Of a DNA stretch of 28,282 nt, positions 8,890 to 18,587 are shown one piece after another (within the stretch, counting starts at the first letter, position 1; every line of letters starts with the position of its first letter). The DNA lies in contig VXIS01000467.1 of assembly GCA_008704415.1 (NCBI GenBank), forward strand, positions 1-28,282. Reading direction: 5' to 3'. Source of the stretch: Sphaerosporella brunnea. Taxonomy: Eukaryota > Ascomycota > Pezizomycetes > Pezizales > Pyronemataceae. The notes beneath the pieces were generated by a model. It was not told where the DNA came from and made no database searches. It saw only the letters and a program-made list of their open reading frames with translations. The position numbers were made by a program, and so were the translations under genes.

Positions 8890-9801
8890 TTTTCTCGGAC
8901 GAAGCGGCCTCCCGCCGCATCGCCCCGACTACGACTGTGTCACTACTGTCCGGATGGAGAGAAACACTCAACTTCAAAGATCTATGACATGAGCTAAGAG
9001 CAACCCACGACGCTCAAAGCTCTCCTCGATGTCGAGCTGAAAAAGGGATTCATGCGGCCATCGCACTCTGAGTCATCCGCCCCTGTTTTCTTCGTGACTG
9101 ATACACCCTCCGAGAGCTGCAACAAAGGACAACTCCGCTTGGTCGTTGACTACCGCGATTTGAACCGCAAAATCGAGCTGGACGAGTACCCGATTCCCCA
9201 CACGCGAACCGCCATAGCCCGCCTTCCGAAGGCCAAGAGCTTGACCAAGTTTGACGTCTGCTCCGGGTTCTCCAACATCCGCGTTGCCGCTGGTGCTGAA
9301 GCCGTTACCGCCTTCAAGACGCCTTTCGGTCTGCTCGAGTATCAGGTCATGCCCATGGGTCTCGCCACCGCGCCTTCAGTTTTCCAACGGTTCATCCACT
9401 CGGTTCTCGCCCCCTTGTTGGACATCTTCTGCTTCTCCTACCTCGATGACATCATCTTCTCAGACTCCGAGGAAGAGCACCGCGAACACGTCTGCCAAGT
9501 CCTCGAGGCCCTAGAACGCAACAAGCTTCACCTGAAGTCGGCCAAGTGCGTTTGAATCGTGGAGGTCAGCTTTCTGGAATATACTGCTGTTGCTGGGAAA
9601 GGGATCCGGATGTCCAAAGACAAGGTCACCAAAATGGCTGCCCTGGAATCGCCAAATAATGTCCATGAACTCCGTAAAGCCCTCAGCCTGATCAATGTCT
9701 ATGCCGGCTTGATTGCCCATTACTCGGACATGATTGCCGTTCTAACACGTTTAACTGCTAAGGACGTTCCCTGGGATTGGTCGCCAGCTTGCACCACCGT
9801 C
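8890..9801 (+). pseudogene. Ty3/gypsy reverse transcriptase with connection region
   Basis: An upstream segment (VFSDEAASRRIAPTTT) resembles the pre-RT linker. The RT follows: GQLRLVVDYRDLNRKIELD, TKFDVCSGFSNIRV, TAFKTPFGLLEYQVMPMGL, APSVFQRFI and the catalytic box FSYLDDIIFSD (YLDD codons 9439-9450), then NKLHLKSAKCV. A TGA at 9553-9555 stops the frame, but the same frame resumes with FLEYTAVAGKGIRMS and the connection-region pattern NVHELRKALSLINVYAGLI to 9801. Stops also lie upstream near 8985. The catalytic residues are kept while the frame is broken, so this is a moderately old dead copy. Confidence 0.88.
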
Positions 9802-10589
9802 CAGGGGTCCCAATAGTCCGGGCGCCCGCTAGTCCAAACGGGGCCCAACAGAGTGGGTCAGGTCGGGCCAACGGTTGGTGCAGCCTGATAGGTTCGAGCC
9901 GAGGTTCACAAAGCCTGGATATCTGATAGGTGCCGCCCGGGCCTGGTTATCCAGGGCAACGCTAAAAGCGCAGATCGTCGTCATGTTCGGGCTCTCCCGA
10001 CGGTTCACAAAAATGTGCGGTGCCGATCGCAATCAAAAACCTTGTTGATCCCCCGCACTTTTGCCGTCGGCAGCATCCTGCGCGACCGAAAGGGCATGGC
10101 GGACGGCATCTTGCACCTTCCGGCGAATTTTACTGGTGAAAAGCTCGTATTTTTTGTTCGTACTTTTGGAGATTTCGCGGCGGTTTGAGAAGATTTCCAA
10201 TCCTGGCGTGATGCTCACAAATCTAAAGGTTCCCGCAAGCCCAGAGAATAGTGTTTGCACTCGATCAAAGCTCTGTTAGACGAGCGTCCTGTTGGTGTGT
10301 CGGATTGTTCCATCCTCAGTTACGATGGTTGATTTGGAACAGCGGGCCGCGGAAATGGCGGTATAATTTCTTTATGTAGCCCTATCCTGTTTGTTAAAGC
10401 AATGGTTCGTCAGGTGCCTGGCGGGCCCTGTAGGCGCCAGAATTTTCTTGCCCTGATCGGGCCCCGTAGGCACCTGGGTCTAGCTCGACAAAGCCTGGTC
10501 CAAACGGGCCGGAATTTCAAAAGCCCGTTTCAAACAGTCCGGTTCAGGGGAGACTAAAAGCTGGACTGGACGGACTATTGGCACCCCTG
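9802..10589. mobile_element. hAT-like non-autonomous element, family B (788 bp)
   Basis: The ends are CAGGGGTCCCAATAGTCCG at the left and, from the right, CAGGGGTGCCAATAGTCCG (18 of 19). They are flanked by a perfect 8-bp duplication CCACCGTC (9794-9801 and 10590-10597). Deleting the element and one duplication rejoins the gypsy pol frame, DWSPACTTV into WTKIIVASQEE. The interior has a minus-strand stretch (SKIRRKVQDAVRHALSVAQD, about 10050-10200) that might be coding, but no transposase. AGTCCG and CCAAACGGGCC motifs recur near the ends. Confidence 0.92.
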
Positions 10590-10597
10590 CCACCGTC

Positions 10598-10722
10598 TGG
10601 ACCAAGATTATCGTCGCAAGTCAGGAAGAAGTCTTCCCCCCCGCCTAAGACTGGGAACTTTCAACGACTCTGGAAACGGATGCCTCTGACGTCGCCTACG
10701 GAGGAGTAATTTCGCAACTCCC
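10598..10722 (+). pseudogene. Gypsy RNase H N-terminus, continuing after the hAT-like insertion
   Basis: Right of the target duplication the sequence reads WTKIIVASQEEVFPP and then ETDASDVAYGGVISQLP (ETDASD codons 10673-10690). ETDAS is the first catalytic motif of Ty3/gypsy RNase H, here directly downstream of the RT connection region once the insertion is removed. A frameshift or stop lies between the two pieces (about 10648). The domain is cut off after about 40 residues. Confidence 0.75.
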
Positions 10723-10759
10723 TATGTAATGACTACTTTCCTATTTCCGTCTTTACCTA

Positions 10760-10905
10760 GTGCGATTTCCATTGTTCATTTCCTCAGAAAGGCCGCAGGC
10801 TCCGGTAGCGGGCCCTCTGTGGTCCGGGGGTAGCATAGTCTCTTCTTTCACATATGTCATGGCCGCAAGCGGGCGAATACAATATTGATAAAACAAAAAA
10901 AACAA
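10760..10905 (+). mobile_element. 5'-truncated LINE 3' end, copy L2
   Basis: This is one of four copies of the same 3'-terminal segment in the window. The shared landmarks in order are GTGCGATTTYC, GCCGCAGGC, GTAGCATAGTCTCTTC, then ATGTCATGGCCGCAAGCGG, CGAATACAATATTG and an A-rich AAAACAAAAAAAAC tail. The copy at 14315-14470 directly follows a LINE RNase H/C-terminal region, which identifies it as LINE 3' UTR. This copy has no coding part and sits at the broken end of the gypsy RNase H. Confidence 0.7.
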
Positions 10906-10964
10906 AGAGGTTCTCTTTCGTGATGCTGATCACCAGCTTGTGCAAGGAGCAACGGGGAGCGCAG

Positions 10965-11034
10965 AAAAAGTCCGGTTGGCTGTTTGATATGCTGGTTCCA
11001 GCGCCACGCTGCCAGCCCGACTCCCTGGCTAAGC
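10965..11034. mobile_element. Possible degenerate family A hAT-like end
   Basis: Read on the minus strand from 11034, the sequence is TAGTGTTCCGCTTAGCCAGG followed by CGGGCTGGCAGCG and later CAAACAGCC. This loosely resembles the family A terminus CAGTGTTYCTAATAGCCAGC with its CGGGCTG and GGGCTGTTTG motifs. No partner end or duplication was found. The following 11043-11508 holds nothing I can support. Confidence 0.3.
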
Positions 11035-11508
11035 GGAACACTACCGACAGCCGGCTATTGGTGCGTGTAGACGTGTGACGCTCACACGTTGAGATTTGCA
11101 AAAGCGATAAAGTGACGAAGGCATTTCTGCAGGTTACAACTGCAATTCTGTGGCCATACGCACCTCAGGCTCTCCCACATACAGATTTTGACAAAGCGGC
11201 GATTCCCCTGCGTTGTTGAAGAGCGAGTGAAAACAGTAGGAAGCCTATTTCTCGCTCATACAGAGGCAAGGTAAAAGTAGTGCGGTAACAGGGGTATGGG
11301 GAGGAGCGGGGGCCGGAGGAAGCGTTTTTGACCACACCAGGTAAACGCACAAGGTTAAACAGAGTTTGCAATAATTAGCAAGAGTTAGGAAGTATTACGA
11401 TAGTGAAATATCCATACGGAATGACAATGGAGGACAACCGGGACTGGAGTGGTGTAAACTGCGCCCCACAACGAGAGTTAAGAAGAGTTATTGAGATACG
11501 TCCACAGG

Positions 11509-12326
11509 GGAGTGATGGACATAAGCCGGCTCAAGCTGAGCCGTGGGGTCGGCTCGTGCAGGATCGGCTCATCACGACTTCGGCTCGCTGAGCTGAGCCG
11601 ATCGAGCCACCATACTATTTGCCATGCGCAAGCCGGTGTAAAAGGAGCAGGTCGAAGGACGTGAGATTCCGCGCGCTTCTATCTACAAATCAAACCTCAC
11701 GGGCATCCGAGTCCTCCACTCATCATTCAATGTCTGACAACTCCGACCCGGAATCAAGGCCTTCAAGTTTGAGCGCAGCTTCTGGCTGTGCGTCCATTCC
11801 CTCGGCCTTTCCGTCCCCCTCCAGGTCCCCATCGAGGTCTCCCTGCACCACTGCCTCCTGGTGAGCCTCGCCGCCACCGTAGATGTCCCAGCCGCTCTCA
11901 CCCTTGTGCTTGAGCCAGCTTTTAAGTAGCACAACGCGGACGGGGAGTCAACACAAACTTACCCCAACTTCAAGACATCTTCGTGTACAGGTCTTGAATT
12001 TGGTCTGCTACTCCGCCAGCAGCATAGCGGCGAGGGGGGTGTGTGGCCATGGTTCATGAGAGTGGTGGTTGACGGGGCGTTGATGGCGGAGGTGGGTGCA
12101 AGAGGACAGGTTATTTGCTTCAGCAGACCATAGAATTGGGTCGCTCAACCCACCGGAACTTTGTATGTTCCAACCTCTCGCAGCTCAAGCCAAAAGCTCG
12201 AGCCAAAGCTCGACTGACGGGGTAACCGGCTCGAGCCAGCTCGGCTCACACGCGATTCGGCTCATACCGGCTCAGCTCGTGGCTCAAGCCAAAAGTTCAA
12301 GCCGGCTCGGCTCATGTCCATCACTA
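11509..12326. mobile_element. Small hAT-like cargo element, type E, copy E1 (~818 bp)
   Basis: The left end reads AGTGATGGACATAAGCCGGC. The right end, on the opposite strand, reads TAGTGATGGACATGAGCCGA. Flanks TCCACAGG (11501-11508) and GCCACAGG (12327-12334) match at 7 of 8 positions, as expected for a hAT-type duplication, although the left end carries an extra G. Both subterminal regions are crowded with GAGCC/GGCTC motifs (11520-11610 and 12180-12320). The interior carries a degenerate copy of the small cargo gene on the minus strand. Confidence 0.72.
11723..12050 (-). pseudogene. Broken cargo-gene copy inside E1
   Basis: From an ATG at 12050 the minus strand reads MATHPPRRYAAGG, then ADQIQDLYTKMS, a TGA (11970-11972), then SWG. 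The 27257-27345 copy has NEIQALNKKMAGSWG at the same place, so the TGA probably replaces a glycine codon. Immediately after SWG lies GTAAGT, then a gap relative to the intact copy, and then LLKSWL (about 11912-11929). The frame continues to 11723 through a Gly/Asp-rich stretch ending GMDAQPEAALKLEGLDSG and a short acidic end. The region between SWG and LLKSWL is only about 30 nt here against roughly 80 nt in the intact copy, so part of the gene is deleted. Confidence 0.6.
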
Positions 12327-12878
12327 GCCACAGGTTAATGATATAGGCCATGCTCTCCCACCGCTCGAGCTTGGCTCCCAGGGCAACAAGCTTGAGCTGG
12401 CTTGGCTTGACTGGTGTCCTTTACTATCTATACGGGTATAAATGCTGTTCCGAGTTTCAACGTTGAAGACCGACCTCGTAGCTGTGCAGGATGGTTCTTG
12501 AATTTCCTCCTGCGTGACCATATTGGCATTTTACGACTGACAAACAAAGGAGAACAATTGCCTAGACAGTATTGACGAGCAGTTATCAACTTTATGCGAT
12601 TCTGGAGACGTAATAGTAAGGCTACTCAAGGTTGTTTTTCATCAGCATTAGAATAGAAAAGACAAGGAGCGGTCGCACATGCCTGTGGCCAATGAGAAAG
12701 GCCGATTCGCTTTGTAAATTTGAGCGACCCAGTTGGTGCATGTTGTAGAATGGTAGTACCGAGTGACGGATGTTTGCTCATTCGCGAAGGACGCCGGCAC
12801 CACCGAAGACGACGCGTTGCAAGCAGGCTTGTGGCGACTCCCTGCCGGCGACCGCATACGCCGACAGCCTCCCTCTGA

Positions 12879-13812
12879 ATGCGGTCACGCCTGTTACGAC
12901 AGCACAACGCCTCCTCCGCTTTGTCAGTACCCACTCGCTCGGTGAATCCCCACCAACACCCTGACCCACCAAACACGCTGATGGGTAAGCTCGCCGCCAG
13001 GATCCCGGGTCACCCAGTAGCCACCGAGCGCTGTGCACCCTCTGTTCCCTGTCCATCCGGGAGGGTCATCGTGACGGACCAGGACGCAGCCCTTGCAGCC
13101 GCTGTCGTACATCAGACGCCCTCCGCCGAAGCCATTGCAGAATACTCAGACGGCTCACGCCTGGACAATGGCGACTGCGGGTACGCAGCCGTGACCCAGA
13201 TCGACCCGCAACAGAACAGCTGGAAACGCACATCCGCATATATTGGCGACAACAAGGAGACATACCGCACGGAGCTCTTCGGCATCGCCGCCGGTCTCGA
13301 AATGGCCCTCACGCACACCCTGGTCCGAAGCAACTCAACAGGGCGCGTCCGCCTCTGCACATATGCGCGAAACGCCTACAGCACGACACACCCGGACTCG
13401 GACAATGACTGCTACCCCGCATTACACGCGCGGAAGCTGCCCTGAGAGCCCAAGGGTGATCAGTGAAATACTACTGGGTGCCAGGCCACGCCGATGCAAC
13501 ACGATGGCAGACCACGTAGCGAAGGAGGCAGCGGGTGGCCGCATCAAATCCCTGACCGTGGACCTTCTATGCACCACTTCGCTCGCGAAGGTTGACCGCA
13601 AAGTCAGCAAGGCCAAAGCACACAACAGGGAGGCATGGCTAATCACGCATTGCAAACCCAAAGGGGACTACAGACGGAGGAAGACGGGTGACCCCATCGT
13701 TAGCAAGACCAGAAAGGCCCTCGCGTCTCGCTTCTACCAGCTGCGAGTAGGCAAGGCCCCTACCGGCCCATACATTCACCGGACTGGCCGCCGACAGGAC
13801 GACAGGTCCTGA
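12879..13812 (+). pseudogene. LINE RNase H and C-terminal region (L1), frameshifted
   Basis: The frame at 12879 runs through LAARIPGHPVATE (the linker typical upstream of RNase H) to AIAEYSDGSRLDNGDCGYAA and TYRTELFGIAAGLEMAL. These carry the first Asp and the catalytic Glu of RNase H. Near 13340-13440 the frame decays, and a second frame picks up with MADHVAKEAAGG, the RNase H end. It continues through LASRFYQLRVGKAPTGPYIH and RTGRRQDDRS to 13812. After 13815 further LINE sequence is readable (FKFCKKWKNEQRILWKEVLD), and beyond the type F insertion FADERCTKAVMDFLSTTKVG. Tad1-clade fungal LINEs have this domain order. Confidence 0.75.
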
Positions 13813-13922
13813 TGGTGCCTTAGCGGCGCCGTCCAGACACGACCACCTTTTCAAGTTCTGTAAGAAGTGGAAGAACGAGCAGAGAATCCTCTGGAAGGAG
13901 GTTTTGGATGCTAGAGGGAGAA

Positions 13923-14140
13923 TAGTGTTCAGCATGAGCCGAGATATCTCGGTACTCCTCTCGGGCCTAAATGACGAGCGAGACGAACCTTCGTTCTGGA
14001 CGAGATGAGATATCCCGGGACGGATCTGATTAGGCGGCGATCAGGCCCGCGTACCGGTGAGTGATAAGTTATGATGTGCTGAGCGTGTTGAATAGGTCCG
14101 TGTTCAGATCTCGCCTCGCATCGTCTCGTGCCGAACACTA
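13923..14140. mobile_element. Type F hAT-like MITE, copy F1 (218 bp)
   Basis: The ends are TAGTGTTCAGCATGAGCCGA at the left and, from the right, TAGTGTTCGGCACGAGACGA. The flanks are AGGGAGAA (13915-13922) and AGGGATAA (14141-14148), 7 of 8 identical. It contains only subterminal sequence shared with F2 and F3 (GAGATATCTCGG, GGGCCTAAATGACGAGCGAG, GATCAGGCC, GAGTGATAAGTTATGATG) and no cargo gene, so it is an internal-deletion derivative of F2-like elements. It splits the L1 LINE coding region: the reading passes from VLDARGR on the left to QKRWPA on the right. Confidence 0.85.
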
Positions 14141-14479
14141 AGGGATAAGGGGCAGAAGCGGTGGCCAGCCATGGCCACCTCTGCTTTTTTGCAGATGAAC
14201 GATGTACGAAGGCGGTGATGGATTTCCTTAGCACCACCAAAGTTGGGGCCTGCCTGACAAAGGTTTCATGTCTTGAGAACCTCTGTCAATGATGTGTTAC
14301 GAGTTGCCTGGGTGCGCTTATCTTACATGGTGCGATTTTCTTGGTCCTTTTCTTTCGAGGAGCCGCAGGCCACAGTAGTCGGCGTTGCCGAACGGGTAGC
14401 CCACTCTCTTCCTGTTATTGATGTCATGGCCGCAAACGGCCGAATACAATATGGTTAAAACAAAAAATGTGACGGATGT

Positions 14480-14980
14480 GTTTCGCGAGGTTTTTTTTTT
14501 GTTTTTGCAGCCGCAGTCGGGACGGGACGTCCACGCGACGTTCAAAAAGTCACTAACAAGAGCGCCCGGCCAATGGAGGAACCTTGTTGTGGCCCTGGAT
14601 TCAACTGCATTTCCTAATGAAATCAGACTTTGAGTACCCTTAATGATCCTGAATATCGTCAGAGTCCCGCGTCACGGGTCCATCTCGGCAATGACAGCAC
14701 CCAACCCATCGTCGCAGTGGAATGCCTCTACCTGCAACGGATATTGTTTTACCAGACATCTTGGCTGCTCTATTTCCTGGTTTGATATGTGTTCTATCGT
14801 GGATACAAAGAAATGCGACCGTACACTCCAGCATCTATCTGTTCTATTGACAAAGCCATATAGGTGTGGCGAATGCCGTTCTTCTTGTCGTGGACATTGG
14901 CTACAATGCGACCTTGCCCGCCCATTATCTGGCCTGCGTTGACTCGCGTCCAGACCGGCCTCGCTTTCCTAGACGCAATG
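14480..14980. other. No gene recognised between two LINE 3' ends
   Basis: The stretch between the L1 tail and the tail of the opposite-strand L3 contains only short unremarkable frames. No element ends or repeats were recognised. Confidence 0.4.
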
Positions 14981-14982
14981 TT

Positions 14983-15496
14983 GTCGGTTTTTTGTTTTTC
15001 TTTTACTCATACTGTATTCGGCCGCTTGCGCCTATGACATATGTAGACAAGAAGAGACTATGCTACCCCCTGGGCCATTGGAGACCCACTCCACTACTGC
15101 CGGCAGTGGCCCTTCTAAGAAAAATGACAAAGCAAAGGGAGCAGATATACTCGCACCAAGCACACTCGTCAGATAGCTAGGAAAAAGTGGTCTTTACATG
15201 ATTCCCTTATTGGGCCAGCCGCCAACTCTGGTCGTGCAGAGGAAATCCAATACTGCTCTCGTACCTCTGTCATCCGCCAACAAAGCAACCAACGAAGTTG
15301 CCGGCCAGCGTTTTGTACCCCCATTGTCTCTGGTGGCGTCCTTCACTGCCTTATAGCACCATCTTCTTGGCTTTCCACCTCTTGCAGAACCGCGAGTCTG
15401 CACTGCGCCCTTTCCGCACCTCCAGCACTTGTCATGTGGCCGCCTCCCGGTCTTGTAGCGGTATGGCCCTGTTACACCCACCTCCCACAGTACCAT
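14983..15496 (-). mobile_element. LINE C-terminal region and 3' UTR, copy L3
   Basis: On the minus strand a frame from 15496 to 15194 reads WEVGVTGPYRYKTGRRPHDK and CWRCGKGAVQTRG, then KRWPATSLVALLADDRGTRA and VLDFLCTTRVGG. This matches the end of L1 (GPYIHRTGRRQDDR; ADERCTKAVMDFLSTTKVG) and shows the Cys-x-x-Cys zinc motif that is lost there. The shared 3' UTR follows (GGGGGTAGCATAGTCTCTTC, CATATGTCATAGGCGCAAGC, GAATACAGTATGAG) with an A-rich tail near 14985-15010. The Cys/His cluster lacks later ligands and the frame has no upstream catalytic domain. Confidence 0.72.
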
Positions 15497-16488
15497 TTCT
15501 GGTACCCCCTTACGAGTTATGGCTACATTACCTTAAGGGCTACATAACGGTTTATTGACGGTGATGATTATCAACAGTGAGGCTGTATAATCATCTATAA
15601 GTCCACTCTATTAGGAAGTGTCCTAAGAGTTACAAGACTTACGTCATAATGGCAATGGTGAAGTTAGTTGCCGGTTCCCATAGAAAAATAGTTTTTTCCA
15701 GGGTACAAAATAACTCACCATTCGTGCGCATACAAATGAATAATGACAACTATGTTGGTCTAACACCTTGCAGTTGTCACAGGTTATTCACCATGAGTTA
15801 TATGGCAAAAAGTGGTTAGTTGCCGGTTCCCATAGAAAAATAGTTTTTTCCAGGGTACAAAATAACTCACATCACGTTGCGCCCGACCGTTATACCGGAA
15901 CGTACCCGGTGGGTATATGAGGGGAGCACCTGTGACAAGACTTGATAAGTACCAAAGTCACTTCGGTAATTGGTCATCACGTCATAGCTACTGCGGCACT
16001 TCAATAGGGCATTCTAGGCATCAAAGCTTACGCGTTCAATCACGCCATAGCTGCAAAAGAGTGTCCAAGTTGGAGTGGGAGTTATCTATAATCCCTGGCT
16101 AGTCAAAGAAGCTCGGTACCCTTACGTGGCAATAGGGGCAATTGTTCGTCCGAGGATTGGAAATCAACTTTGAGGCTCAAAGGCGAATCCGTCAGGATAT
16201 AACCTGCGAGATTTCCCTCGAGTTGAGAGACCACCAGAGTTAGCAGACATCATCGTTAGGATATTGTGAGGTTCAGCCTTAACAATATTGTCGTTTATAC
16301 AATCTATATTCGTTTCGAAATCTTTATTCTATTTTCCCTTCGGTACGAATATACTCGTACCATTAGCGAATCTTTCCCGATCCCGTATCTGAAAGCTCTT
16401 CGCCCAACAAGTGTCTTTTCCTTAGAAAAGGATTACTGTTTGGCCTATCTTCCTTGTACGCGGTTTAGTGAACCTAGTGGTTTTACAG
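15497..16488. other. Unidentified ~1-kb segment between two minus-strand LINE pieces
   Basis: AT-rich DNA with many stops on both strands. It contains the perfect 56-bp direct repeat described separately and a GGTACGA...TCGTACC inverted repeat at about 16341-16360. L5 on its right ends at NKAPTG and L3 on its left starts at VGVTGPY, adjacent positions in the LINE protein. It could therefore be an insertion that split one LINE, but I cannot find inverted ends or a target duplication. Confidence 0.4.
15663..15870. repeat. Perfect 56-bp direct repeat, copies 152 bp apart
   Basis: Identical 56-bp units lie at 15663-15718 and 15815-15870, each beginning GTTAGTTGCCGGTTCCCATA and ending AAAATAACTCAC. 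The upstream flanks are also loosely alike (ATGGCAATGGTGAA against ATGGCAAAAAGTG). No function assigned; they could be the ends of a small element or an unequal duplication. Confidence 0.92.
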
Positions 16489-17175
16489 ACCCCGTGGGAG
16501 CCTTATTCATCTTGAGCTGGAAGAAACGTGCGGCCAAGGATTTCGTGGCTCGGAATGCAGTCCTGTCGGCATGTTTTGGCCTCTTGTAGTAAGCCTAAGG
16601 TCGGCAATGTCTGAGAAGCCAAGCGTAGTGGTCTTGGCTCTTTGCCAGGCCGCGACCGACGTCACGTTGAGCATTTCCTCGTCCAGCGTTCTATCAGGGG
16701 GGTCTCGCTGCTTCTTTGGCCAGCCTGCCGGCCGTCTCGTTGCCCGGCACGTCCAGTTGGCGTGGGACCAAGCGGAACTCGGCTTTCCACGCTTCCGCGT
16801 TCCGGGCGGCCTCCGCTCGGCATATGCGTAGAAGCAGGTGTTGGCCGGGTCCGGGGGAGCCGTTCTGTAGCCTTCTCACGGCCGCTTGCGCGTCGATGGA
16901 GATCCGTATCGTACCCTGATTGCTCCGGATGGGCGGATGAAGGAGGGCGAGCTCTAGGCCAGCAGCAATACCGAACAACCCTGCGTCATAGGCTTCCTTG
17001 TTGCAACCGATGTAGGCGGCGTCGTTGAAGCACCGGTCCTGTTTGTGGCGGTCGCGCGTCGCGGCCGAGTAGTCGCAGTTGCCGTTCTCCAGTCGCCGTC
17101 GGTGTATATTGATAGTGAGCGTGCGGTTAGTTCTTGCCACATGACAGCTGTCTGAAGAGCTCGACAATGGTAAGG
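16489..17175 (-). pseudogene. LINE RNase H fragment (L5), frameshifted
   Basis: On the minus strand SIYTDG (about 17098-17115) is followed after a frameshift by RLENGNCDYSAATR, CNKEAYDAGLFGIAAGLELA and ISIDAQAAVRRLQNG, ending LVPRQLDVPGNETAGRLAKE-AA at about 16700. These are the RNase H motifs of Tad1-like LINEs (YTDG, E-AYDAELFGIAAGL, DAQAAVRRL, VPGHxxVPGNExAxxLAKEA), with several key positions altered. After another frame change KSLAARFFQLKMNKAPTG (about 16490-16543) aligns with RFYQLRVGKAPTG of L1. Sequence then diverges abruptly. Confidence 0.7.
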
Positions 17176-17544
17176 TCGTCGGTGGCGACTTACATAAATT
17201 TGTCTCAGCGGCCTCATCAATTTCAAAGACGTCAATTGGGAGAAAACTCTCATCATACAAGCGACCTTTTCCGGCCTGCGACAGGACAGTGCTTTTTCGT
17301 GTCACGTGATGTTCCCTGGCCATTGTGCGTTCAAAAACCCGCCACAACCAGACAAACCGCACCTTTTTCCGCGTTTTCGCCTTCTCTCGGCATCCACCGC
17401 TCCCGTTTCATCTCGGCGCTTGTAGGGTTGTCTATAGGGTTGTGTATAGGGGTGAGTGAGAAGGGGTGCTGGAACGTAGATAGACCTACCCGAACGCCTC
17501 ACCACCGCCCTGGTGCTTTCCTTGGCGTTCCTGCCAACCCCTTT

Positions 17545-17860
17545 ACCCGCTGTTGGTCCAGTTTCCATCCAATTGACACGGACGTTGGTTTGCCAGAATC
17601 CCCGCAGTCCGCTGCATCAGCCTACTGCCCCCCCGTTTCTCTGTCCGCCCACTGCTCCCGTTTCGTCTCGGTGCTCCTCACTGTTTCGGCGGAAGTTGGT
17701 TTGCCAGAATGCTCGCAGTCCGCTGCATCGATCTACCTCTCCTGTTTCTCCATCTGCTCACCGCTCCCGCTTCCGCCCGCCGCTTCCGTCCACCGCTGCC
17801 ATTTCCGCCCACCCCCCATATCCATCCACCGTCCACTACTCCCTTTTTGCGCAATGATGC
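17545..17860. repeat. Imperfect ~110-bp duplication in CT-rich DNA
   Basis: GTTGGTTTGCCAGAAT followed by CGCAGTCCGCTGCATC occurs at about 17584-17620 and 17694-17730, separated by pyrimidine-rich DNA with recurrent CCACCGCTCCCG/TTTC motifs. A similar motif lies near 17395-17420. A long open frame through here (17134-17955) reflects low complexity and has no domain. Confidence 0.5.
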
Positions 17861-17959
17861 CACGCCTAAAGAAACGCCGTGCAAGCATTCATCATCAACC
17901 TGATGGCAAACGGTACCAAAAGACTCGGAAGGAGGAAAGGGCCATTGTCTGGTAAGCAT

Positions 17960-18587
17960 TCTCTCCAGAATACCGAATCACCTAGCAGCAGCTATAGATG
18001 GTAGAGGGCTATCATCAAGGGGTTCACTGGTCTCTGGTGGCCTGCTGGCGTGTATTTAGGCAGTGCGCTCGGGTGGTCCAGGGAGCTTGCAGTACGCAGT
18101 TTACTGGGCTATGATGGGCCTTTCGATGTTGTATGCTAGTAGTTCTCCATGCACAGTATCCTCCAGGTGTCGCCAGCTCGCTGAGTATGCTTTCAACAAC
18201 AGTTGCTGGCCTGTATGCGTGATGTAGGAAGATTCTAGACAATATTGTCAGCCGAATTAATGAGTACACAGGCTATCCTCGGGAAGACGATTTTCCTAAT
18301 TCGGGACCCAATATACGAAGATTCCTTCCAGACGGTCGGTTGGAACACCCTCGATCACCCGACCTGGATCGACAAAAATTCGTGCCCTGAATCGCTGAAG
18401 AGGACTGATGCTAGATGCACTCGAGCCCGATGAAATAGTATTGCTGAGCATCAAAGGGCCATGCAATAGCACACTGTAATTGAACGTTTTGTTGGCTGGA
18501 AATAAGTGTGGCAATCATGTAAGAGCTGTGGTACTGGTAAAAGGATGAATACTTGGAAGATCTGGGGTTGCATTGTCGGAGTAAAAA
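17960..18587. other. No supported gene; one unplaced minus-strand frame
   Basis: The only protein-like stretch is a 72-codon minus-strand frame at 18296-18514, including SPLQRFRARIFVDPGRVIEG and VPTDRLEGIFVYWVPN. It has an ATG but no recognised domain, splice partner or promoter. I would treat it as a possible gene fragment only. Confidence 0.25.

Larger units (their letters stand above)
6598..10722 (+). mobile_element. Decayed Ty3/gypsy retrotransposon, interrupted and 3'-truncated
   Basis: A gag-like region, aspartic protease, reverse transcriptase, connection region and the beginning of RNase H follow each other on the plus strand in the order typical of Ty3/gypsy pol. The reading frame is broken by several stops and indels. 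A hAT-like element (9802-10589) splits it just before RNase H, and a LINE 3' end follows from about 10760. No integrase, chromodomain, polypurine tract or paired LTR is visible. The left boundary is uncertain because of the minisatellite. Confidence 0.85.
12740..14475 (+). mobile_element. 5'-truncated Tad1-like LINE, copy L1, with 3' UTR
   Basis: The C-terminal half of a LINE ORF2 (pre-RNase H linker, RNase H and a C-terminal zinc-type region) runs on the plus strand, followed by the repeated 3' UTR and an A-rich tail (ATGGCCGCAAACGGCCG, GAATACAATATGGTTAAAAC). The coding part is interrupted at 13923-14140 by a type F element. The reverse transcriptase is missing, consistent with ordinary 5' truncation. 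The left boundary is approximate. Confidence 0.75.

Noticed and set aside
6598..10722. LTRs, polypurine tract and integrase of the gypsy element
   Set aside because: Looked for on both sides; no paired repeat or integrase motif could be found, so none is claimed.
6598..17175. Repeat-induced point mutation as the cause of decay
   Set aside because: Damage includes many indels and the regions remain GC-rich; I see no clear C-to-T bias by eye and cannot compute RIP indices here.
17134..17955. 273-codon plus-strand frame
   Set aside because: It overlaps the minus-strand LINE RNase H and low-complexity CT-rich repeats; composition explains the open frame.
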